Shown: positions 50,861 through 63,263, counted from the stretch's first letter. The stretch: 64,000 bases of DNA from Hyaloscypha bicolor E (GCF_002865645.1 NW_020194575.1:182747-246746); one strand, 5' to 3'. Made by a program: numbers and translations. Notes: generated by a model from the sequence alone, not told the origin.

Positions 50861-51547
50861 TAATAGTAATAGTAGGAATTATAGTAGTAGTAGCTTTTTT
50901 AATTACTAAGTAAACCTCATATAGCTTAGAACTAGCTAAGTGGGCAGTGCTTAAGTAATTAGAGCATTTAGTAGTCACGTGGGGGCATTTTTTACCCTTC
51001 TTTTTACAGATAGAGCAAAAATGGTTCTCAGTCACGTGACCCTCACTATATAGTAAACACTTAGGTTCCTTTTTGCAAATAGAATCTAAGTGCCCGTACC
51101 CTGTGCACCTAGTATACTATGCAGTGCTAGAAATAGTATGGTATTTCACTACTTTAGCAGAGATCCCGGCTATAAGGAGTCTATTTTTAATAGCTCTATT
51201 AGCTTGAATCTCGGTAGGGAATGCCACTACTACTGAACCGGCTCGCTGGAGGCCTGAGTCTCTTTTCTCCTTAGAAGTAGCCCAATAGGGCTGGCCAATA
51301 GGCTCTAGTCCCTTATTAAAGGTCTTGATTTCTTCTAGGACTAAGTCCATTCCTTCGGGTATATCGAACTCACGAATCGGTAGACCGTGGATAATAACTT
51401 TATACCAAGGTTCTCCTTTTTGTACGCTTGTAACTAAGGGAAGCACCCCCTTTATAATAGCTTGATTTTGAACCAGAAAGTCAGAGTTGAATTCGGGAGT
51501 AGTATTAACTATAATATTACTCTTCGAGGAAAGAGAAACCGTAGAGA
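50853..51547 (-). pseudogene. LINE ORF1 relic with Cys/His knuckles
   Basis: ORF1 is the RNA-binding protein of the element. After a stretch with IIHGLPIREFDIPEGMD and GSVVVAFPTEIQANRAI, a TAG at 51117-51119 (probably from CAG) interrupts the frame, which then continues with CTRCTGYGHLDSICKK, KCLLYSEGH and FCSICKKKGKKCPH, a row of CCHC-like knuckles (one Cys replaced by Tyr). It ends at TAG 50853-50855. The N-terminus is absent: upstream of 51547 the frame runs into antisense Gypsy DNA. Only the one internal stop is visible. Confidence 0.85.
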
Positions 51548-53034
51548 TTATTCTTTTATTAATATTATTTACTTTATTTAATATTATATTACTAATAATT
51601 AGTAAATTAAAGCTATATATATATAAATAAAAAAGTATAAAAAAAATAAAAGCTATTTTAGTCAAGTTTATTTCTAGTATTATATTTTTTTATATTTCTA
51701 AAAAAGAATTTAAGAAGCTTATATTAACTATTTTTATTAAATATATATTTTCTTATAAATATAAATAATATTTTATAAAAACTAAAAATCTTTTAATTAT
51801 TAAATATTATAATTATAATAAATTTAGTTATTATATTAAGTATTATCTAGTTAAATATAATAAGGAAATTAAAATAGCTTTTTCTGAAATCGAGCCAAGC
51901 TTAGTTTTTATTTTATTAAAATACCTAGTTTTTATTCTAGTAAAGAATTTAAAGAATTTAAGTTTTAATTCTAATATAAAACTAGAAAACGAGTATTTCT
52001 AAAAAAAAGTTTCTATTTTAGAAACTTATAATATAAATTTAATAAAAATTAAATTAAATTATTTAATTAAAGAAAATACTTTTATAATATTTTATATTAT
52101 TAATATAAATAAATTAGAAATTAAGTTTTTTTCCTTTATTAATACTAGAACTAATAATTATACTTTTATTAATATAAAGCTTATTTAGCTTATAAAATAA
52201 TTTCTAGAAATAGAACTATAACTCTTTTTTTATTTTATATTATATATAGTTTTAATAAAAAGCTAGCTGAGTTTATTAAGAAATATATAAAAGTTTTATT
52301 TCTAATTAATAAATAAAATATTAATATATCTATAATTATTTTAAAATATTAAAATTATAATATTATTCTTAATAGAAAATAGATTATATATATTAATATT
52401 CTAGTTAATTATAATAGATATAGGCTTATATAATTAAAAAAAAAATAAGCCTAAATTTATATAATTTAGTTATATTATTAATAATTTTTAATAATAACTA
52501 GAAAAGTAATATAATAAGAAATATTAAAAAAAATACTAATTAATGAGATTTTATTATAAGCTATTTCTAGAAATCTTTTATTTCTAGAAATCTTTTATTT
52601 TTAAGTAATTTTTTTTCTTTTAAACTAATTAGAAGAAATTATATAAAACTATAAAAAAGAAGCTTTTATAGCTTAATTAAGATATATTACTTAAATAAAA
52701 GCCGAAAAAGCAAAAAGAAGTCCTTAATAAAGAGCAAATATTAGACCTAGCTATTCTTACCTCTATAATATTTAATTATATAGCTAAGAGAAAAAAATTT
52801 TTTTTTAATTAAATCTCTATTTATAAAATTAATAAAGAGTTTAGAACTCGGAAAAGAAAAGCTATTTCTGGCCTAGAAAATTAATAACTAGAAGAAATAG
52901 AACTTTAATAGCTCTAGAAAATATTATTTCCGGAATTCAAGAAATATATTTCTATTTTCTCTAAAAAGAATTTTTTTTTAATTTTTTTTTATAAATTATA
53001 TAATTATAAAATTTAAATTAAAGGCCTAAAAAAA
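51548..53034 (+). pseudogene. Gypsy copy 3 gag end and protease relic
   Basis: KYYNYNKFSYYIKYY near 51803-51847 is the knuckle with all metal ligands changed to Tyr. Protease NTRTNNY lies at about 52141. Heavily RIPped, more A/T-rich than copy 1. Confidence 0.75.
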
Positions 53035-53039
53035 ATTAA

Positions 53040-53321
53040 TATTAGTATAGTTATTTCTTTAGGAGTCACGTGTATAGTTATGAGATACGGGATACGGGAT
53101 ATAAATAATAGAATATAGAATATAGAATATAATTATATAACTTTATATTCTATTAGTAATTTAACTAGTAAACTAGACTTCTTTAGGCTTAGTAGATTTA
53201 GGAATTATATATTAATATTATAATACTATAATTCCTACTTCTAAATAATAACTTTACTAATCTTATATAAATAGTATTCTATAATTATATAATAGTATTA
53301 TATATTACTAGTAAACTAATA
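53040..53321 (+). mobile_element. Solo Copia LTR (282 bp) inside Gypsy copy 3
   Basis: Starts TATTAGTATAG, ends AACTAATA, and is flanked by ATTAA on both sides (53035-53039, 53322-53326). It belongs to the copy A/B LTR type (with GGGATACGGGATA repeats and CACGTG at 53067-53072). A full element was probably lost by LTR-LTR recombination. Confidence 0.92.
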
Positions 53322-53326
53322 ATTAA

Positions 53327-54681
53327 ATATTAATTTCTCTAGTACTAGTCTATTTAAAAGCTTTTAGAAATCAAGTATTTCTTAGAGAATAATTTAGCTA
53401 AAGGCTTTATTAAAGCTAGTTAAGATTTTTTTATTTTACTAATTCTTTTTATAAAAAAAGTAAATAGAAATTTATATTTTTATATTAATTTCTATTATCT
53501 AAATAATATTATTTAAAAGAATTAATATTTCTTTCTATTTATTAATAAGACTTTAAATTAATTATCTAAAACTAAAATTTATACTAAATTAGATATTTAT
53601 TAAGCTTTCTATTATATAATTATAAATTCGAACTTTTAGAAACTAATAATATTTTATATTTATTATAGAATATATAAATACAATATTCTCTAAAAAAGCC
53701 TTATAAATAGCCTAATTATATATTAATATTATATAAATAATATATTTTTTAAATATCTAAATAACTTTTATATAATATATTTTAATAATATTTTTATTTA
53801 TTTAAATAATTTAATAAAATACAAATAATATATATAAAAAGTACTAGATTATTTATATTTTACTAGTTTCTAAATAAATATTAAGAAATCGGAATTTAAG
53901 ATTATATATATATAATATTTAAGCTTTATTATTTCTATATCTAATATTAAAATAGATTCTAATAAAGTCGAAATAATATATAACTAATAATTCCTAAAAA
54001 TAATTAAGAATATATAATTCTTTTTCGACTTTTATAACTTTTATAAATACTTTATTAAAGAATATAAATAAATTACTAAATTTCTTATCTTATTTATAAA
54101 AAAGAATATTTCTTTTAAATAGTTTAAATAATATTAAAAGGCTTCTAATTATTAAAAAGAAACTATAATTTCTATTCTAGTATTATAATATTATAATTTA
54201 GATCTATTTATAATAATAGAGATAAATATATTTAAAAAAGTAATTACTAGTTTATTCTTTTAATAGAATTCAGAAATAGGCCTTTAGTATTCTATAGCTT
54301 ATTTTTCTAAGACTATATTTCTAGTAAAGTTTAATTATAATATATATAATAAAGAAATACTTATTATAATACAAGTATTAGAAAAATAGAAAACTAAACT
54401 AAAAGGCTTTTAGAATACTTTTTTTAAAGTTTATTCTAATTATTCTAATTATTATACTTTAGAATATCTTATACTTATTAAAAAGCTTTCTTTTTAATAA
54501 ACTAAATAAGTTAAGTTCTTATTTTATTATTATTTTAAGCTTATATATTATTTTAGAAAATTAGATAAATAAATAAATATTTTATTATAAAAATAAAATA
54601 AAATAAATATTTAGAACTAGATTAAAGAAAAGCTATAAATTTAAATATTTTTTTATAAAAATAAAATTAATTCGAAAATTA
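53327..54681 (+). pseudogene. Gypsy copy 3 RT-RNase H relic
   Basis: Continues copy 1 pol: RT active site YFNN at 53778-53789 (YxDD expected), RNase H connection about 54345-54500. The reading continues after copy 2 at 61392. Confidence 0.8.
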
Positions 54682-54686
54682 TTTAT

Positions 54687-54960
54687 TATTATAAGTATAG
54701 TATTTAGGGCTTAAAAAGCAAGGTAAAAGATCTCTTATAAAAATAATTTAAAGCTAAGGAAGAGAAAACTAGAATATAGGAGGCTATAAGAGAGTATATA
54801 TATTCTATAGTATACTAGTCCCAAAGAGGCTTAGCTTTCTAAATATCTCTAGTATATTTCAAGTATATTTCCCTAGTAAGGTAGCTATATTATATATATC
54901 TAAAAGATATCTAATATCTAATAAAATATCTCAGATATTAGATATCTAAGAATTATAATA
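54687..54960 (-). repeat. 3' LTR of Gypsy copy 2 (274 bp)
   Basis: Bounded left by TTTAT and right by a TTATTTCTCTCTTT run (the polypurine tract on the element strand). One 16-bp unit. Confidence 0.92.
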
Positions 54961-55069
54961 TTATTTCTCTCTTTATAATAAGCTTATTCCCGAGCTTTAT
55001 AAAAGCTATTAATTTATCTAATTTCATACTATACTTTCTCCTAAAATAAAACTAGTATCTCGGATATAG

Positions 55070-55107
55070 ATATTATATATAAAAGGCTAATATCTTTATT
55101 ATATAAC
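55070..55107. repeat. 3'-internal hairpin of Gypsy copy 2
   Basis: ATATTATATATAAAAGG / CTTTATTATATAACC arms, imperfect, about 110 bp inside the 3' LTR. Confidence 0.65.
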
Positions 55108-55379
55108 CTAGAAGGATTTATTATTATTTCCGTATAATTCTAAACAAGTATTATTTTTTATATAGTCTAGCTAGTATTATAGGTTTTATAGAGATCCTAA
55201 TATATTAATATTATTATTATAGAAACTTTATAAAACTAGGGAGCTATTACTTAGTACTAAAGCTAGATATTATACTAGATTCTTATTCTAACTAACCTAC
55301 TAAATTCTATACTTTAGTTTATTTCTTACTAGCTTAATTATAATAACCCGCTTAATATTATATTTTTATTTATTATTCT

Positions 55380-58300
55380 CTAGTATTAATAGGGGTAGTT
55401 CCGGATTTACTTAACCTAGTAAAGAATTCTAGAAGTCTTTTTATAGCTTCTCTATATAAAAGACTAGATATATCTTTATAGTTTCTAATAGTTTTAGGAG
55501 AAATAAGTAGCTATACTATTCTAGAATCTCAAATAGGCCCTCTATTTAGTTCCCTAGCTTCTGGCTTAGATAATTAGATTTCTAGTACTTTATAATAACT
55601 TATATTTTATTCCCGACTTTGAAATTAATTAGATAGTAGTACTTATTAGCTTATATTATATATTATTCCTATACTTATTTTATATAGCCTTAGGTAAGTT
55701 ATTATAATTCATATAATTAATTTACTAATACTTTAGCTTTATTTCTATTTAGCTTCTTTTTAGGTAAATTAGCTTTAATAAGAGAGTTCTAGTTTAGAGA
55801 AATATAAGGCTTATAGCCCTTTTTAGTTATAAATAAGGACTAGCTAATAGTTTTATACTAAAAAGAGGCTTATTAATAATTAATTATAATAACTTATTTA
55901 TTTTAGTTATTCTAGTAATAGTTAATATACGGGTATAATCTTTAATTAAAGTACTAATTAATAATCTTTATTTATTTGTCTATTTAGGGGTAATTAGCTA
56001 TAAAAAGCTTAAGCTTTATATTAATTCTTATATAGAATTCGCTTTAAAAATCGAATATAAATTAGGGTTCCTAATCTAATATAATTATTTCTAAAATACT
56101 TACTTAGTATATTATATAAAATAAAAATAGAAATACTAGCTATTTAGCTATAATTATATCTTATACTAGAATTATAATTAGGTATTTAAATAAGTAATTC
56201 ACGAATATAGTAATTATATTATAGCCCGATTTGCTTTCTAAATAGCTCTTAAAGTTTATAGTAATATATTACTAAGGATAATTAGAAACTAGAAAGAAAT
56301 AAAGCAAACTAGATTTCTTATTTCTAGATATATATAATCTTCTATAAGTATAGTAATTACTATAGTATTAATTAATATTCTTGCCTATAAATAGCTAATA
56401 ATATTATTTCTTTAATAGTTAATAAAGCTTTATATATTTAGGATATCTAGAAAGGAATTTATTATATATTTTATAAATTAGGGTAATTTATAAAAATAGT
56501 TCGGGAATTATTTTATTTTTTATAATATAGAGTTTTCTATAATATAAAAAAAGGCCATTTTATAGTATTTAGATATTACTTTTGGCTTAGGCTATTATAT
56601 ATAGCTTTTCTAGATCTAGTAATATATAATTATCCTATAAAATCTTATTTATAAGTTATAAACTATTATACTTGACAGGAGCTTCTAATAATACTTCTAT
56701 AAGGGCTATTATAGCGGAATTTATTAGTAAAACTTCTAAGAAAATACTTTTTTTTAGGGGAATTATATCTCTAATAAGAGTATTTTCTTCTGAAAAGTCT
56801 TTAGTATATATTTGGTTTTTAGAACCAAATTCCGAATTAAGCAAGCCGATTTTATAAAGTATTACTATAAGCTATAAGTTATAAATAATCTCTGGATTAA
56901 TTTTATTTTTAGAGAGAAGTACTTGGGTTTATAGCTTTTTTTTAATCTGGCCCTAAGTATTTACTTTATCTTATTTTTATAATAAAACATTTATTTACTT
57001 ATTCGATTTTCTAGAATAATATATAAGCTTAAAGTAATAATAAAATAAAAATTCAGCCTATCTAGCTTATTAAGAAAAGAGCTTCTTAGTAATTATAAAA
57101 TACTCTAAGGTATAATAATTAGAATAGACCTTAAAGAAAGTATTCTAAAAGCCCTCTAGCTTAGCTCTCTATTTCTCTAATACTTATATTATAGCAAGTA
57201 TTTCTTTATTATATATATTATAATTAAGCTTTATTAGAAGTATAGTTTTAAAAAAATAAGCTATAGGATACTAAAGGCCTATTTCTGGATCTTATTAAAA
57301 GAATAGGCTAGTAACTACTTCTTTAAATATATTTATTTCTATTATTATAAATAAATCTGAATTATAGTATTATAGAACTAGGATAGAAATTATAGCTTTC
57401 TTTAAATAAATAAAAGCCTCTTAATATTACTCGAACTATTTAAAAGAAATCCTCTTTTTTATAAATAAAGTAAAAAGTCTAATAATTCGTTTATATTCTC
57501 TAATAAAATATCTATAAAAGTTATAGAAGCCGAGAAAGAATTATATATCCTTAATTATTTTTAGGAATTACTAGTTATATATTATTTTAATTTTATTAGA
57601 ATTTACTTTAATACTAGATATAAAGATAATAGAGCCTAAATACTTTATATATATAACTTTAAATTCTAATTTCTTAATATTTATTTAGAGGCTAGTAAGA
57701 TATAAATAATCTAGTACTTTTTATATATATTATTTATACTTTACTAGGTTCTCTAAATAAATAAGAATATTATTAAAATATATTATATAAAAGTTATTTA
57801 GATATTTAAAAAATATATTATTTATATAGTATTAATATATAGCCGGGCTATTTATAAGGCCTTCCTAAAAAATATTATATTTATATATTCTATAATAGGT
57901 ATAAAATATTATTAGCTTCTAAAAGTTCGAGTTTATAGCTATAATAGAAAGCTTAGTAAATATCTAATTTAATATAAATCTTAGCCTTAGATAATTAATT
58001 TAAAGTCTTATTAATAAGTAAAAGGAAATATTAATTCTTTTGGATAATATTATTTAAATAGCGGAAATTAATATAAAAGTATAAACCTCTATTTACTTTT
58101 TTTATAAAAAGAACTAATAAAGTAAAGAGAGTCTAACTAGCTTTAATAAAGCCCTTAGCCAGATTATTTTCTAAGAAATATTTGATTTCTAGAAGCTTTT
58201 AAGTAAACTATTACTAAAAGAATTAATATCTAATATTTTTAGTTTTCTTTAGGCCTTTAATCTAAATCTTATAATTATATAATTTATAGAAAGAAAGAAT

Positions 58301-59250
58301 ATTAGATTTCTTTTTAAAGAAAATAGAAGTATATTTCTTAAGTTCCGGAAGCAATATTCTCTATAATTACTAAAGCTTTATTTCTTCTAGTTATTAATTC
58401 TCTAGGCTAGAAATAGTTTTTTTCCCCCGAACTTTAAGCTTTTTATTAATTTTATAAATAGAAATTTAACTAATAATATTATTTTCTCTCTTAGCTATAT
58501 AATTAAATACTATAAAAATAAGAATAGCTAGATCTAATATTTATTTTTTATTAAAGACTTCTTTTTATTTCTTTAGCTTTTATTTAAGTATTATATTTTA
58601 ATTAGGCTATAAAAGCTTCTTTTTTATAATTTTATATAATTTTCTCTAATTAATTTAAAAAAAGAAAAATTACTTTAAAAAAAAAGATTTCTAGAAATAG
58701 CTTATAATAGAATCTTATTAATTAGTATTCTTTTAATATTTCTTATTAGATTACTTTTCTAGCTATTATTATAAAATATTAATAATATAACTAAATTATA
58801 TAGATTTAGGCTTATTTTTTGGCTATATAAGCCTATATCTTCTATAATTAACTATAATATTAATATATATTATTTATTTTCTACTAAAAATAATATTATA
58901 ATCTTTAAGATTTAGAATAATTATAAATATTTTAATATTTTATTTATTAATTAGAAATAAGATTTCTATATATTTCTTAATAAACTTAGCTAGCTTTTTA
59001 TTAAAACTATATATAATATAAGATAAGAAAAGAAGTTATAGTTCTATTTTTAAGAATTATTTTATAAGTTAAATAAGCTTTATATTAATAAAAGTATAAC
59101 TATTAGCTCTAATATTAATAAAAGAAAAAAACTTAATTCCTAATCTATTTATATTAATAATATAGAATATTATAAGAGTATTTTCTTTTATTAAATAAGT
59201 TAAATTAATCTTTACTAAATTTATATTATAAGCTTCTAAAATAAAAACTT
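55380..59250 (-). pseudogene. Gypsy copy 2 pol relic (PR-RT-RNase H-IN)
   Basis: Integrase about 55750-56470, RNase H about 57050-57230, RT with YFNN at 57769-57780 in place of YxDD, protease region about 59070-59110. The two overlapping open frames at 56656-56857 are chance stretches in this relic: the minus one (FGSKNQIYTKDFSEENTLIR) is the sense pol text between RNase H and integrase, the plus one is its antisense. Confidence 0.8.
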
Positions 59251-59259
59251 TTTTTAGAA

Positions 59260-61060
59260 ATACTTATTTCCCGGTTTTATACTAGAATTAGAATTTGAAT
59301 TCTCTAAATACTTTACTAAAATAATATATTTTAGTAAAATAGGAATTAAGTTTAGCTTAATTCTAAAAAGAGCTATTTTAGTTTCTTTATTATATAAAAC
59401 TAAATAATATCTAATATAATAGTTAAACTTATTATAATTAAAATACTTAATAATTAAGAAATCTTTAGTTTTTATAGAATATTACTTATATTTATAAGAA
59501 AATATATATTTAATAAAAGTAATTAATATAGGCTTCTTAGGCTCTTTTTTAGAAATATATTTCTTAGAAATATATAAGAATATAATACTAGAAATAAACT
59601 TGACTAGAATAGCTTTTACTTTTTTATATTTCTTAATTTTCTTATATATAGCCTTAATTTACTAGTTATTAATAATATAATACTAAATAAAGTAAATAGT
59701 ATTAATAAAAGAATTATTATAATATATATATACTAATTTCTAAAGTTTTAGTAAAAGTTTCTTATTTAGTTTATATTTAATATCTTAAAAACTAATACTA
59801 TTTTCTATAAATAGTTATAAGAAAAGAATATAGAATTCCTAAAATACTTAATTAGAATATATTTAAAGCTTATTAAAATTATAATAAGTATTCTATATCT
59901 TATTAGAGTTAGAATATAGCTTCTTTAGATAAGAATAGAATTCTAAGAGCTAATAATACTAATTTAAACTATTTTTATTTATATAAGAATTAGTTAGAAT
60001 AAGAATATTACTAGTAAGTTTATTAGAAATATAAATAATCTTAAGATTCTTTAAGAAATATAAATTAGTATTTCTTATAACTTATTCTTAATCTAAACTA
60101 GCTAGTTATTAAAGATAATATAATCTCTAGTAAAAAGAATTAGATCTAGGAGCTTAGTAATTCTAGTATTTCTAAAAAAAGTATAAGATATAGGAAATTC
60201 TAGATAGAAATAAGCGGGAAATAGTTTAGAATTCTTTTAAGAAAAATTTGAAATAGCTAGAATAAGTAAAATAAAAGTAATTAGAACTATTATAAGCTAA
60301 TCTATTATAGTTATATAGTATTTAATATTATTCTTGAGCTTAGTATTATAAAGCTTAATATTTTCGAGAATAGCTTTATTATAACTATAGGTATTCTTAT
60401 ATAAAATAGCTTTTTAAATATTCTTCTAATAATTCTTTATAATAATATTAATATCTAAAAGCAAGATATTAGGTTTCTTGGCCTATTTATATAACTCTCT
60501 AGTAATAATATAATTATTAGTTTCTAGAAGCTTTATAATAAAAGCAGAGGATTTTATTTTTATAGATTTATTTATAAATTCTCTAGAAATACTAACGGGA
60601 TATTTAGTTCGGGAAGAGCTACTAACGGAATAACCTAAACTAGTAAGAGCTTTACTAGAAGCCTTAGTAGAAATTAATATAATTCCTAATTATATAATAT
60701 TTTAGGAAATTAATCTATTATATTTTTCCTTTATTATATTCTCTCTAGTAGTCTTATTACTAGTATATATATAGGGCCTATAAGGTTATAGGATAGGGCT
60801 TAAAGATAGTAGTCAGGTTACTAGCTTATAGATATCTATTATTTTAGAACTTAGTTAAAGAATAGCCTTTATTTAAGATTTTTTAATTTTCGGGTTTTTA
60901 GAAGAATTTCTAATATATTACTAGTATATATTTATAAAAATATAAATACCTAATTCCTCTAAAAGTTCTAAAGCTTTTTGCCTTTATTATTCTAGAGTCT
61001 ATTACTTATATTTCTAAGGTTCCGTTATCTTAGCGGCGCCTATATTACTAATAGTTCTAA
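59260..61060 (-). pseudogene. Gypsy copy 2 gag relic
   Basis: KYFNYNKFNYYIRY at about 59411-59454 is the knuckle with Cys/His changed to Tyr as in copies 1 and 3. The rest is coding-like with stops. The leader between gag and LTR repeats the GTATTTAAAGC seen in copy 1. Confidence 0.75.
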
Positions 61061-61112
61061 ATTAGTTTATTTAAAATCCTTTATAGAATTAAAGAGAGAA
61101 AGCTTTAAATAC

Positions 61113-61386
61113 TATTATAGGTATAATATTTAGGGCTTGAAAAGCAAGATAGAAAGTCTCTTATAAAGATAATTCAAAGCTAAAGAAGGGAAAACTAGAA
61201 TATAGGAAGTTATAAGGAAGTATATATACCTTATAGTATACTAGTCCCGAAGGGGCTTAGCCTTCTAAATATCTCTAGTATATTCCAAGTATACTTCTCT
61301 AGTAAGGCGGCTGTATTACATATACCTAGAAGGCATCTGGTATCTGGCGAGGCATCTCAGATACCGGGTATCTGGGAATTATAATA
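61113..61386 (-). repeat. 5' LTR of Gypsy copy 2 (274 bp)
   Basis: Less mutated than its partner: keeps GGCATCTGGTATCTGGCGAG and ATACCGGGTATCTGG (61332-61376). Followed by the target duplication TTTAT. Confidence 0.92.
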
Positions 61387-61391
61387 TTTAT

Positions 61392-62900
61392 AACTTATAG
61401 CTTATAATAATATTTTATAAAATTAGTTTATTTAATTCGGAATTCAATTCTAAAAATCAAATATATATTAAAAACTTTTTAAAGAAATATATTTTTATTA
61501 GAAATATAATTCTTCTAGAATTTCTTTTTTTTTAAAAGCTTTATTAGTAAACTCTATTATAATTACTTTTATAAAAAATATTATTAGAAGCTTTTACTAA
61601 ATATAATAACTTATAATTTATAAATAAAATTATATAAAATAATTATATATTATTAGATCTAAAAAGCTATATATAATAGCCTAAACTAGAAACAATATCT
61701 AGATATTATAAAACGGCCTTTTTTTATATTATAGAAAACTTTATATTCTTTTATAAAATATATAATAAATATTTTTTAAATATTCTAAATATATAAAACT
61801 TTATTAGTTATTAAAAAAGTAATATTATTAGCTATTTATAAGTAAGAATATTAATTAATATTATAGTAATTATTATATTTATAAGAAATTATATATATCT
61901 AGAAATAAAAAGCCTATTTTATTTTATTTCTTTCTAGTTTCTAATTACTTCTAATAATATATTATTATAAATTTTGAAAGCTATTTAGAAAATAAATTAA
62001 GTTATAATATAATTATTATATTTATAAATTACTTATTTAAATATCTAATTATAATTCCCGTATAAAATATAATTATAGCTAAATAATTAATATTTCTATT
62101 TTTATTTTATATAGTATATTAAATAGATATTTTAGAAATAATTATATTAGATTAGGAATTCTAATTTATATTTGATTTTTAGAACGAATTCTATATAAGT
62201 ATTAGTATAAAGCTCAAGCTTTTAATAGCTAATTATTCTTAAATAAATAAATAAATAGAAATTATTAATTAGTATTTTAATTAAAAATTATATTTATATA
62301 TTAATTATTATTAGAATAATTAAAATAAATAAATTATTATAATTAATTATTAATAAGCCTTTTTTTAATATAAAATTATTAGCTAGTTTTTATTTATAAT
62401 TAAAAAGAATTATAAGCTTTATATTTCTTTAAACTAAAACTTTTTTATTAAAGCTAGCTTATTTAAATAGAAGTTATATAGAAATAAAGCTAAAATATTA
62501 GTAAATTAATTATATAATTTATAATAATTTATCTAAGGTTATATAAAGCAAATATAGAAATAATATATAATATAAGCTAATAAATACTATTATTTAATTA
62601 ATTTCAAAGTTAGGAATAAAATATAAATTATTATAAAATATTAGAAATCTAATTATTTAAGCTAGAAGCTAGAAAACTAAATAAAGAACTTATTTGAAAT
62701 TTTATAATAATATAGCTATTTATTTTTTCTAAAGCTACCGGAAATTATAAAATTATATCTAGTTTTCTATATAAAAAAGCTATAAAAGAACTTCTAGAAT
62801 TTTTTATTAAATTAAATAAATCCGGAACTGCCTTTATTAATACTAGAGAATAATAAATAAGAATATAATATTAAACGAATTATTATAATTAAGCTAGTAA
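61392..62900 (+). pseudogene. Gypsy copy 3 integrase relic (after copy 2)
   Basis: Resumes exactly where 54681 left off: the RNase H-integrase linker, then the integrase core about 61740-62470 and basic C-terminus to about 62860. Multiple stops. Confidence 0.8.
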
Positions 62901-63117
62901 AAAATAAACTAAAATATAAAATTTAGTAAATTAATTAAAATAAGAATCTAGTATAATACCTAGTTTTAGTACTAAATAATAGCTTTCTAATTTTATAAAA
63001 CTTTTATAATAATAATATTAATATATTAGAACTTCTATAAAACTTATAATATTAGTTAGACTATATAAAAAATAATACTTATATAGAATTATATAGAAAT
63101 AATAATAAATTCTTCTA

Positions 63118-63155
63118 AGTTATATATTAAAAATACTTGTTTTTTATATATAATA
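63118..63155. repeat. 3'-internal hairpin of Gypsy copy 3 (decayed)
   Basis: GTTATATATTAAAAATACTT - GTTTTTTATATATAAT occupies the place of the hairpin in the other copies; arms still pair. Confidence 0.55.
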
Positions 63156-63263
63156 TTTATATTAAAAATACTAGTTTATTTTAGAAAAAAAAAAATATAA
63201 AATTAAATAAATTAATAGCTTTTATAAAGCTCGGAAATAAGCTTATTTTAAAGAAAAAAGTAA

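Larger units (their letters stand above)
46704..51547 (-). mobile_element. Tad1-like LINE (non-LTR retrotransposon), 5'-truncated, lightly RIPped
   Basis: 4.8 kb on the minus strand: ORF1 with Cys/His knuckles, ORF2 with endonuclease, RT, RNase H and a C-terminal zinc-finger remnant, a 3' UTR and a short poly(A) (T8 at 46704-46711). This order is that of fungal Tad1-clade elements. It has the best-preserved protein text in the window; about 18 stops in ORF2 are nearly all TAG/TAA explained by CAG, CAA or TGG. The ORF1 N-terminus is missing at 51547, where sequence changes to Gypsy copy 3. No target duplication was found. Confidence 0.88.
54687..61386 (-). mobile_element. Ty3/Gypsy copy 2 (complete), inserted in copy 3
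   Basis: 6700 bp with two 274-bp LTRs and target duplication TTTAT (54682-54686, 61387-61391). Same family as copy 1, opposite orientation to its host element. The interior holds gag, protease, RT, RNase H and integrase relics in Ty3/Gypsy order, read right to left. Confidence 0.93.

Noticed and set aside
56656..56857. Pair of overlapping open frames
   Set aside because: One is a short stop-free stretch of the Gypsy copy 2 pol relic and the other its antisense; neither is a gene on its own.
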